Source of the DNA: an uncultured Fretibacterium sp.
GTDB taxonomy: Bacteria > Synergistota > Synergistia > Synergistales > Aminobacteriaceae
Length of the DNA: 13,230 bases
Reading direction: 5' to 3'
Assembly: GCA_937911045.1 (NCBI GenBank)
Contig: CALEPX010000045.1
Location: forward strand, 1 to 13,230
In this document: positions 8,143-13,230 of the stretch, piece after piece
How the letters are laid out: every line of letters begins with the position of its first letter
How positions within the stretch are numbered: the stretch's first letter is position 1
Program-made: the position numbers and the translations under genes
Notes under the pieces: model-generated
What the model saw: only the letters and a program-made list of their open reading frames with translations
Database searches by the model: none
What the model was told of the DNA's origin: nothing

Positions 8143-8529
8143 CTATGCTTTCACGTCCAGCCGTTTATCTTTATTCTGACGGATTTTCCGGACAAGATTC
8201 ACGACTTTATCCTGTGGAATCTTGCGTATAATTTCGCCGCTCTTAGTATTAATAACGCGTATCTGAATCATTTTTGCGTCCTCGATGATTTCGTATTCAA
8301 GATGGCGCATCTCAGCAGATTTTTCGAGAATGTCAGCGAATTTCTTGTTCGTGCTATCTTTAGAATCTTCACGTTGAACTTTGTCTTTTAACTTAACTGC
8401 TCTCTCAGAGAGATTTTCAAACCGCTGCGGTTCTTGTGTGAGCCTGCCAACAGTTTTTGCCTTTACAACAACTCTTTGCTCAGAAGACGGCTGGGCTGTG
8501 GTTTTATCGGGAGCAAATCCCGCACTCAT
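8143..8529 (-). CDS. flaG: FlaG family flagellar protein
   Basis: This is a 128-residue protein. The C-terminal part (about 73-120) fits the FlaG family: a LEYEI strand at 77-81, a hydrophobic MIQIRVIN strand, then SGEIIRKIP at 97-105 followed by a short amphipathic helix. The N-terminal 70 residues are charged, low-complexity and probably disordered, as is common in FlaG. FlaG proteins affect flagellar filament length or stability in several bacteria and are typically encoded next to flagellin, as here between two flagellin genes. The ATG at 8529 has AGGTG 7 nt upstream. It sits about 50 nt downstream of a strong terminator, so it needs its own promoter or partial read-through from flagellin 1. 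The biochemical role of FlaG remains poorly defined. Confidence 0.85.
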   Translation of the reverse strand: MSAGFAPDKTTAQPSSEQRVVVKAKTVGRLTQEPQRFENLSERAVKLKDKVQREDSKDSTNKKFADILEKSAEMRHLEYEIIEDAKMIQIRVINTKSGEIIRKIPQDKVVNLVRKIRQNKDKRLDVKA

Positions 8530-8575
8530 GCCCGATCACCTGCTTCCGTTATGAGTCGAACACCCGAAACACGCG

Positions 8576-8581
8576 ATTATA
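8576..8581 (-). promoter_or_regulatory. Possible -10 box (TATAAT) for flaG at the end of the terminator U-run
   Basis: On the leftward strand a perfect TATAAT follows directly on the T-run of the flagellin 1 terminator and lies about 47 nt before the flaG start. At 17-bp spacing the -35 position reads TTTTCT, a poor match, and falls inside the terminator stem. A promoter here would let flaG and flagellin 2 be transcribed independently of flagellin 1. Single-hexamer evidence only. Confidence 0.3.
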
Positions 8582-8619
8582 AAAAAACGGGAAAAAGGAG
8601 AAAATCCCCCCTTCCCCCG
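8581..8619 (-). terminator. Intrinsic terminator after flagellin 1
   Basis: On the leftward strand a 13-bp stem (8588-8619) closes with CGGG/CCCG, contains several G-U pairs and has a 6-nt loop. It is followed at once by seven T residues (8587-8581). It lies about 60 nt after the flagellin 1 stop and should end most flagellin 1 transcripts. On the other strand the run after the stem is A-rich, so it acts in one direction only. Confidence 0.8.
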
Positions 8620-8679
8620 AAAAAATGCGTGAATTACAAAACTTATGATTCTAACTACTTAACGGGTGATGCGATTTCA

Positions 8680-11568
8680 CTAACGGATCAAGCTCAGGAT
8701 GTTCTGCGGCTGCTGATTAGCCTGCGCGAGCATTGAGTTACCAGCCTGAAGCATGATATTGAGTTTCGTGAACTCCATCATTTCTTTTGCCATGTCTGCG
8801 TCTCTGATTCTGCTCTCTGCAGAGGTCAAGTTCTCGCTCTCAGTGGTCAGGTTGTTGATCGTGTACTCCAATCTGTTCTGGTAGGCACCGAGTTTTGCTC
8901 TCTGGGTCGAAACTTTGTCGATCGCGTTGTCGATGATCGTGATTGAGCGTGAAGCCAAATCTCTGTCCATGACGTTGACGGCACTGAGTCCAAGAGCTTC
9001 TGAACGCATATCGCCGATGCTGATCGCCATATCTTCGCCCTCGTTTGCACCGATCTGAAGCACTGTCGAGTTGTCTGCGATGTGAAGCGTGGTCTCGGTC
9101 TCCTGAGCCTTGTCGTAAACGTAGGTCTTGCGAGTTCCGTCCCATGACGAAGAAATGCCGCTCATTGCGTCGAATTCTACATCAACGTTCTCGTGAATAA
9201 CGCCGATCATCTTGTTGCCGGTTACGTTCACGTCCTGAGCAATTACGCTGCCAGTATGCGCATCGTAAACGCTGACATTGTACTTGGATTCCGTCGCTGC
9301 TTGAAGAGTGTTCAGTGAGAACGCGTTGAGCAAATCCTCATCGTTGCCGCTGATTGAGATACTGCCCGCTGTTCCGGGTACTGCAGAACGGATTACAAAT
9401 GTGCCTGCAACAGAGTCATTCGTCTGACCAGCGAGATTCTGAGCTGAATACGGTCCTACAAACTCTGCGAAATGGCTGGCATCATCGACATATTCTCCCT
9501 GTCCAAGTCCGTTTGCTATTGCGTCGTTTAATTTCTCAGCAACATCTTCGAGAGTATCATAAGCGTAGAGCGTAATATCTGCTGTCTTGCCGTCGCCCTG
9601 AACGAGCGTGATCGTCTTAGGATCGTCAAGAAGGAATTTGCCTTGGCTGTCCCAGAATTTGTCAAGGTCGCGAAGTTTTACGTCGCCGGTTGCGGTCTGT
9701 CCGATGTAGGAAGCATTGAACGTTGAAATAATAGCTGCATTCGCTGCGTTCGAGTTAAGAGTTACATCGAAATCATCGTTAAGCGTAAGGATAACGTCGC
9801 CCTCAATTACGTCACCGGTGTTCTCATTCAAGTAGTAATTCTTGAAGTGAATGTCCTTGTTCGTAACTTTCTGAGATTCCAAGTCAAATTTCACGGGGTT
9901 GAGTGTTGCACCTTTGCCCCAGCTCTCGTCCCAGTTCGGGTTAAGGCTGCCGTCGATTACAACTGTCTGATCGATCGCACTGTTGCCATCGCCACTGTTT
10001 ATGCTAGCCGCGTCGTTCACGTTGACTACAAATTTGTCGCCCTTGCTGTACATCTTGGCGAAGTCGAAATTGGCGAGTTGAAGCTGAAGAGCCGCTGTGC
10101 CAGGAGTAGGAGTAGCCGGATCATTCCAGCCGATTACTGTAACGTCGGTCGTATTACTAGAATCAAGAACGATATTTTCCTGAGTATTGACTTTGTTCAC
10201 GCCGTCCGTTGTAAGAATATTGGCTGATGCCTTCAACGTAACTGTACCAGCAGTCGTGTTAACATCTGTGACCTCGAACAAAATGCTTGCGTTTCCTTCG
10301 ATGTTCGTACCAGTGAGAGCCATTGTAATTCCAGGATTGGAAACACTTCCGTTTTCACTTGTTGCAGCTCCGTCAATTGTAACCGGGGTTCCGCTTGATG
10401 GTCCCTGAGCAGGCGTACCAGCATCGATGTCCGCCGTGGAGTTCGACCCTTGAAGAGCGAGAGTTTTCACTGTTTCGCCGTCAGTACGATAAGCAACAAC
10501 TCTGAACACACCGCCGGCAGCCCCGCTATCGTTACCGGTATTATCATTCCAGTAAGCATCAAGTTTGTAGCCAGCCTGTCCAGCGATTGCCTGAGCTTTT
10601 TCGCCGTTGATCTGAGCCATCAAGTCTTCCTGAATACTTCTCTGAGTATCGCCAGCGACGATCTGGTGTCTAGCAAGTTCGTTAGAACCGTCAGTGATCG
10701 AAACGAAATCAGTTCCTGCAGTGATAAGGGCGTCAACCTGAGTCTGAGTGAGAGCTGCATTCATGGCGTCATCAGTACGATTAGTACCGCCGATGATACT
10801 GGACTGGCTGAGTGAGTGATCTACACCAAATTCGCCCGTAAGGTTGACTTGAGCAGCGTCAGCACTACCTGTAACGCTTACTGTCCATGAACCTGCAGGA
10901 AGATTATCAATCTGAACATCTTCAACACCGTATGCTGTATTAACGACTTTGTTGGTCATTACGTTGGGGTGCTTAATCTTCATGATGTCGCTCTTCTGGA
11001 CTTCAGCTTTGCCCGGATCGGCTGTAATCTTGATCTTGTAGTTGCCCTCAACGGACTTTTTCTGACCGAACTGATCGACTTCACGAAGGCTGCCCCTGAT
11101 GATGGCTTTTGTGCCGGAATCGCTGCTGCTCCAAAGTGCTGAAGCGTCGCCGTTGAGCAATTTTTTCGTGTTGAACTGAGTTGTGTTGCCTACGCGGGTA
11201 ATTTCCTCACGGAGCTGGTCTACTTCTTCCTGGATATAGCTTCTGTCCTGCTGGGTAAGAGTGTCGTTAGCTGCCTGAACGGAAAGTTCGCGCATTCTCT
11301 GAAGCATTGAGTGAGTTTCGCTGAGAGCGCCTTCAGCCGTCTGGATCAAGCTTACGCCGTCTTCTGCATTGCTGACAGCTCTGTCAAGACCGTTGATCTG
11401 AGCGCGCATTTTCTCGGAAATAGCGAGACCTGCTGCGTCATCTGCTGCGGAGTTGATTCTGAGACCGCTTGAGAGTTTTGCGATCGACTTCTGCAGAGCG
11501 TTGCTCGTTGAATTAACGATGTTATAACTCTGGAGAGCCGGAATATTGTGTTGAATTACCATTGACAT
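8680..11568 (-). CDS. fliC: Giant flagellin 1, probable major filament subunit (962 aa)
   Basis: This is the probable main flagellar filament protein. Seen: canonical N-terminal D0/D1 with SSGLRINSAADDAAGLAIS at 33-51 and LQRMRELSVQAAND at 89-102 (the region corresponding to the TLR5-recognised helix of Salmonella FliC), TQQDR..IQEEV...REEI, and QFNTKKLLNG. A central insert of about 700 residues includes NYKIKITADPGK (176-187) and the flagellin-IN-like GTFVIRSAVPGTAG at 722-735. The C-terminal D1/D0 region has SRIRDADMAKEM and ends ANQQPQNILSLIR. There is no signal peptide, as expected for type III export. The start ATG has AAGGAGGTT, a perfect anti-16S match, 7 nt upstream. The visible codons (many AAC, ATC, TAC, AGA) look more biased than those of its paralogue, suggesting high expression. 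A strong terminator follows the gene. It aligns with flagellin 2 across the whole insert, so the two arose by duplication of a full-length giant flagellin. Confidence 0.97.
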   Translation of the reverse strand: MSMVIQHNIPALQSYNIVNSTSNALQKSIAKLSSGLRINSAADDAAGLAISEKMRAQINGLDRAVSNAEDGVSLIQTAEGALSETHSMLQRMRELSVQAANDTLTQQDRSYIQEEVDQLREEITRVGNTTQFNTKKLLNGDASALWSSSDSGTKAIIRGSLREVDQFGQKKSVEGNYKIKITADPGKAEVQKSDIMKIKHPNVMTNKVVNTAYGVEDVQIDNLPAGSWTVSVTGSADAAQVNLTGEFGVDHSLSQSSIIGGTNRTDDAMNAALTQTQVDALITAGTDFVSITDGSNELARHQIVAGDTQRSIQEDLMAQINGEKAQAIAGQAGYKLDAYWNDNTGNDSGAAGGVFRVVAYRTDGETVKTLALQGSNSTADIDAGTPAQGPSSGTPVTIDGAATSENGSVSNPGITMALTGTNIEGNASILFEVTDVNTTAGTVTLKASANILTTDGVNKVNTQENIVLDSSNTTDVTVIGWNDPATPTPGTAALQLQLANFDFAKMYSKGDKFVVNVNDAASINSGDGNSAIDQTVVIDGSLNPNWDESWGKGATLNPVKFDLESQKVTNKDIHFKNYYLNENTGDVIEGDVILTLNDDFDVTLNSNAANAAIISTFNASYIGQTATGDVKLRDLDKFWDSQGKFLLDDPKTITLVQGDGKTADITLYAYDTLEDVAEKLNDAIANGLGQGEYVDDASHFAEFVGPYSAQNLAGQTNDSVAGTFVIRSAVPGTAGSISISGNDEDLLNAFSLNTLQAATESKYNVSVYDAHTGSVIAQDVNVTGNKMIGVIHENVDVEFDAMSGISSSWDGTRKTYVYDKAQETETTLHIADNSTVLQIGANEGEDMAISIGDMRSEALGLSAVNVMDRDLASRSITIIDNAIDKVSTQRAKLGAYQNRLEYTINNLTTESENLTSAESRIRDADMAKEMMEFTKLNIMLQAGNSMLAQANQQPQNILSLIR

Positions 11569-11617
11569 GGTTGTGAACCTCCTTGTTAGATTAAGATTAG
11601 AATGTTAATTAATCTTG

Positions 11618-11641
11618 CCCTTTGCCATCCGTGGGTAAGGG
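11618..11641 (-). promoter_or_regulatory. Candidate CsrA-binding hairpin in the flagellin 1 leader
   Basis: On the transcribed strand the hairpin has outer stem CCCUU/AAGGG, a symmetric 2x2 internal loop, inner stem CCA/UGG and tetraloop CGGA. The loop and its closing A-U and C-G surroundings (CACGGAUG) are the same as in the flagellin 2 leader, while the stem bases differ yet still pair. GGA in a hairpin loop is the CsrA recognition element. The second GGA needed for a dimer lies 48 nt downstream within AAGGAGG, the Shine-Dalgarno sequence. Confidence 0.55.
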
Positions 11642-11662
11642 ATAAATAATAATAATTTTTCC

Positions 11663-11821
11663 GTAGCTTGAAGCCAGACTGATCGGGTCTAGGACTGGAA
11701 GCCTGCCTGCTGTTAATGCTCAAAAGCTTTCCGTTTGGCTAATTTGACATCGAGACGCTCGCGCCCGCCTTGAAGTGAAATCGCGTTGACGGAAAATCTG
11801 CTAGATCGCACGAACAGCTAC
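11663..11821. ncRNA. Possible structured RNA or long leader (closing stem GTAGCT/AGCTAC)
   Basis: The two ends of this 159-nt span are complementary (GTAGCT and AGCTAC). Further in, TCTAG at 11688-11692 pairs with CTAGA at 11801-11805, and near the tip TTTCCGT pairs with ACGGAAA. The result is a long interrupted rod with an asymmetric bubble. The span is more GC-rich than its flanks and has no coding frame. The rod-with-bubble shape recalls 6S RNA, but I recognise no 6S sequence signature and cannot tell the strand. It could equally be part of the flagellin 1 leader. Confidence 0.2.
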
Positions 11822-11832
11822 CGCCTTGTTAA

Positions 11833-11862
11833 AAACCTTTTATACCTTCCGCGAAAAGGTTT
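11833..11862. repeat. 9-bp perfect inverted repeat
   Basis: AAACCTTTT at 11833-11841 is the reverse complement of AAAAGGTTT at 11854-11862, with a 12-nt loop. On the leftward strand the second arm runs into further T residues (UUUUU), so it could act as a weak terminator after the toxin-antitoxin genes. The stem is AU-rich and lies 214 nt from the toxin stop, so this is uncertain. Confidence 0.4.
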
Positions 11863-12075
11863 GACTTTATCTTAATCCGAGAAAATTTCCCGGTAAGATG
11901 CAAAATTTAATAAGAAATCACCGTGTTGCAATATTTCTTTTATTCACGAATATTTTCGGAGACAAGTTCACGCAACTTTAGCGAAACCAGAAAATTTTTC
12001 CGCAGAAATTTCCCGTATCACAAAAAAGTCCACAAGAATTATTTTCCTGATGATTTTTCGCCCGAGTTTTTGCCG

Positions 12076-12399
12076 TCAGCGGAATAATTCCGAATGAGTG
12101 CCTGCGTCGAAAAACACGATATGATTTTTCGTGGAGTTCAGCTTATAAATGAGTAAAAAGTCCCCACCGATGTGGCATTCTCTAAGTTCTTCATATTTGC
12201 CGTGAAGTTGGTGATCTTTCCATTTCGGCTCTAATGGTGCATCGTTCGCTATGAGCAACAGCATAACTTCTTTCAATTCGTTCATGTCGTATCGTGCTGA
12301 ACGTGACAAATTTTCCCACGATTTTTTGAATAAATTGGAGTACTCCGACGTTCTTGGTAAAACTGTATATCGTTTATTTCGGATTATTTTCTTAGACAT
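12076..12399 (-). CDS. yafQ: YafQ-family type II toxin (mRNA endoribonuclease)
   Basis: This is a 107-residue toxin of the RelE/YafQ superfamily, ribosome-dependent RNases that cleave mRNA at the A site. Seen: the family pattern LKEVMLLLI...PLEPKWKDH.L.G.Y...RECHI..DFLLIYK......F...GTHSELF. The residues matching the active site of E. coli YafQ (His50, His63, Asp67, His87, Phe91) are all present, as His63, His76, Asp80, His102 and Phe106. The N-terminus is about 12-15 residues longer than E. coli YafQ. The ATG overlaps the end of the upstream antitoxin gene by 8 bp and has no strong Shine-Dalgarno sequence, so translation is probably coupled. This usual antitoxin-first arrangement keeps toxin below antitoxin. 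Confidence 0.9.
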   Translation of the reverse strand: MSKKIIRNKRYTVLPRTSEYSNLFKKSWENLSRSARYDMNELKEVMLLLIANDAPLEPKWKDHQLHGKYEELRECHIGGDFLLIYKLNSTKNHIVFFDAGTHSELFR

Positions 12400-12625
12400 T
12401 GCTGTATTCTTCTGCGAAGTATTTTTTCATGAATTCTTCGTGAGCTCGCATGAGTGCGTCGCCTTCTTCCATTGCGATTCTCATTCTCTCAGTTGGTTCG
12501 TATTGACTCTCGTCATCAAGCGGATAGCCGCTGTAAATATAATTCTTGCGATTTTTTCTGCGTGCGACTTTTGACTTTGAGATTTTGCGTTTGAGAGCTA
12601 ATTGCATTTGCTTTGTAATATACAT
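12392..12625 (-). CDS. Putative antitoxin of the YafQ toxin, family not recognised
   Basis: This is a 77-residue protein encoded just upstream of the toxin, overlapping it by 8 bp (ATGTCTAA). By position and size it is the antitoxin. It does not show the ribbon-helix-helix pattern of DinJ/RelB, the usual YafQ partner. Seen: a very basic N-terminal third (Lys/Arg-rich, about 5-27) and a C-terminal helical, acidic half (ERMRIAMEEGDALMRAHEEF). That layout fits a nucleic-acid-binding head and a toxin-wrapping tail. GGAGG lies 11 nt upstream of the ATG, longer than usual, so another start is possible. The function is inferred from context alone. Confidence 0.65.
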   Translation of the reverse strand: MYITKQMQLALKRKISKSKVARRKNRKNYIYSGYPLDDESQYEPTERMRIAMEEGDALMRAHEEFMKKYFAEEYSNV

Positions 12626-12658
12626 TACCGTAAAATCCTCCCTGAAAAAATTTTTCGT

Positions 12659-12676
12659 GATATATGCGATATATGC
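12659..12676. repeat. Tandem GATATATGC repeat, possible antitoxin operator
   Basis: Two exact copies of GATATATGC lie end to end about 34 bp upstream of the antitoxin ATG. The junction also forms a perfect palindrome, ATATAT-GCG-ATATAT. Toxin-antitoxin operons are commonly autorepressed through short palindromes overlapping the promoter, and TATATC here could serve as a -10 box. The operator role is inference. Confidence 0.4.
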
Positions 12677-12716
12677 AAAGAGAGGAGGTCACGTATTCGC
12701 GCAAACTCCTCTCTTT
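12677..12716 (-). terminator. Hairpin after 5S rRNA, probable rRNA operon terminator
   Basis: AAAGAGAGGAG (12677-12687) and CTCCTCTCTTT (12706-12716) form a perfect 11-bp stem with an 18-nt loop, starting 13 nt after the 5S gene in the direction of transcription. The T-run is only the three bases within the stem, so termination may be weak and some rRNA transcription could continue into the toxin-antitoxin genes. Confidence 0.55.
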
Positions 12717-12729
12717 CCTGAAACTTAAA

Positions 12730-12841
12730 CTGGCAGCTATCTGCTCTCCCATGTGTACCCCACATAGTACCATCGACGCGGGCAGGCTTAACTGCCGGGT
12801 TCGGCATGGATCCGGGTGTTTCCCTGCTGCTTTGCCACCAG
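12730..12841 (-). rRNA. rrf: 5S ribosomal RNA
   Basis: The leftward strand reads CUGGUGGC at the 5' end and GCUGCCAG at the 3' end, which pair to form helix I. Between them are the conserved GGAAACACCCGG and CCGAACCCGGCAGUUAAG (loop A/helix III region) and GGGAGAG near the 3' side. The length of about 112 nt is slightly short for a bacterial 5S, and the ends may extend by 1-3 nt. It follows the 23S gene after about 60 bp with no tRNA between. Confidence 0.95.
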
Positions 12842-12905
12842 AAATTTATATAATCCCTGTGCTTCTCACAACCAAACAAACTACAAATTCTTGATGAAAC
12901 TCAGA

Positions 12906-13230
<325 letters not shown>

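Larger units (their letters stand above)
11569..12075. other. Gene-free region of about 500 bp between toxin and flagellin 1
   Basis: No credible coding frame is visible on either strand. From right to left it holds AT-rich sequence with several imperfect AAATTTCCCG-like repeats (about 11885, 11990, 12007), a 9-bp inverted repeat (11833-11862), a span with paired ends that could fold as a structured RNA (11663-11821), the CGGA-loop hairpin (11618-11641) and the flagellin 1 ribosome-binding site (11576-11584). The flagellin promoter is presumably here, but I could not place it. Confidence 0.5.

Noticed and set aside
8107..8736. Rightward frames across flaG and the flagellin 1 terminator
   Set aside because: They run through flaG and the terminator hairpin on the opposite strand; the composition is that of a shadow frame.
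11569..11700. Sigma-28 promoter for flagellin 1
   Set aside because: CCCGATCA near 11680 matches part of the GCCGATAA box, but no TAAA element lies at the required spacing, so I do not call it.
12392..12625. Antitoxin as a frameshifted DinJ/RelB remnant
   Set aside because: The other frames upstream lead into the repeat and rRNA terminator and contain no ribbon-helix-helix pattern, so an intact but unfamiliar protein is simpler.
12516..12894. Open frames over the 5S rRNA and its downstream hairpin
   Set aside because: They lie in the 5S rRNA and terminator, and the translations show no protein features.
12842..12905. tRNA in the 23S-5S spacer
   Set aside because: The gap is only about 60 bp, with no cloverleaf or T-loop sequence.

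Overview
The window looks like part of a chromosome from a motile, diderm, anaerobic bacterium, most likely a host-associated member of the Synergistota (Synergistetes). The clues are a lipid-A-disaccharide-synthase-like protein beside an MsbA-type ABC exporter, very long flagellins of the kind seen in gut anaerobes, an RqcH/NFACT protein and a YafQ toxin. This assignment is inference; the partial 23S and 5S rRNA at the right edge are what would settle it.

Left part (1-3545). A partial PD-(D/E)XK nuclease/transposase-family gene (Rpn-like) reads leftward off the edge. Divergent from it is a two-gene rightward operon: an LpxB-like GT-B glycosyltransferase, then a 576-residue ABC exporter only 3 bp downstream. 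Together they suggest assembly and flipping of an envelope glycolipid. The exporter's stop codon overlaps, tail to tail, the stop codon of the next gene.

Middle and right (3542-11568), all leftward. In transcription order: giant flagellin 1 (962 aa), an intrinsic terminator, a FlaG-family protein, giant flagellin 2 (942 aa), and rqcH/NFACT starting 2 bp after flagellin 2. The flagellins are paralogues along their whole length. Flagellin 1 keeps the family hallmarks and looks codon-optimised. Flagellin 2 has lost the canonical N-terminal SGLRINS..DDAAGLAI pattern and the C-terminal PQ motif. Both flagellin leaders carry a small hairpin showing a CGGA tetraloop upstream of a strong GGAGG ribosome-binding site. 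The hairpin stems differ in sequence but are kept paired. This is the layout expected for CsrA control of flagellin translation (the FliW-CsrA-flagellin switch known from Bacillus subtilis), and I regard it as the most interesting signal in the window.

Right edge (11569-13230), also leftward. The 3' end of a 23S rRNA gene and a 5S rRNA gene are followed by a hairpin, a tandem/palindromic AT-rich repeat, and a toxin-antitoxin pair: a YafQ-family RNase with all its catalytic residues, and a small antitoxin with no recognisable DinJ/RelB domain. About 500 bp without a gene separates the toxin from flagellin 1. It holds the CsrA-like hairpin and inverted repeats that may form a structured RNA. 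I saw no CRISPR array, tRNA or insertion-sequence end.
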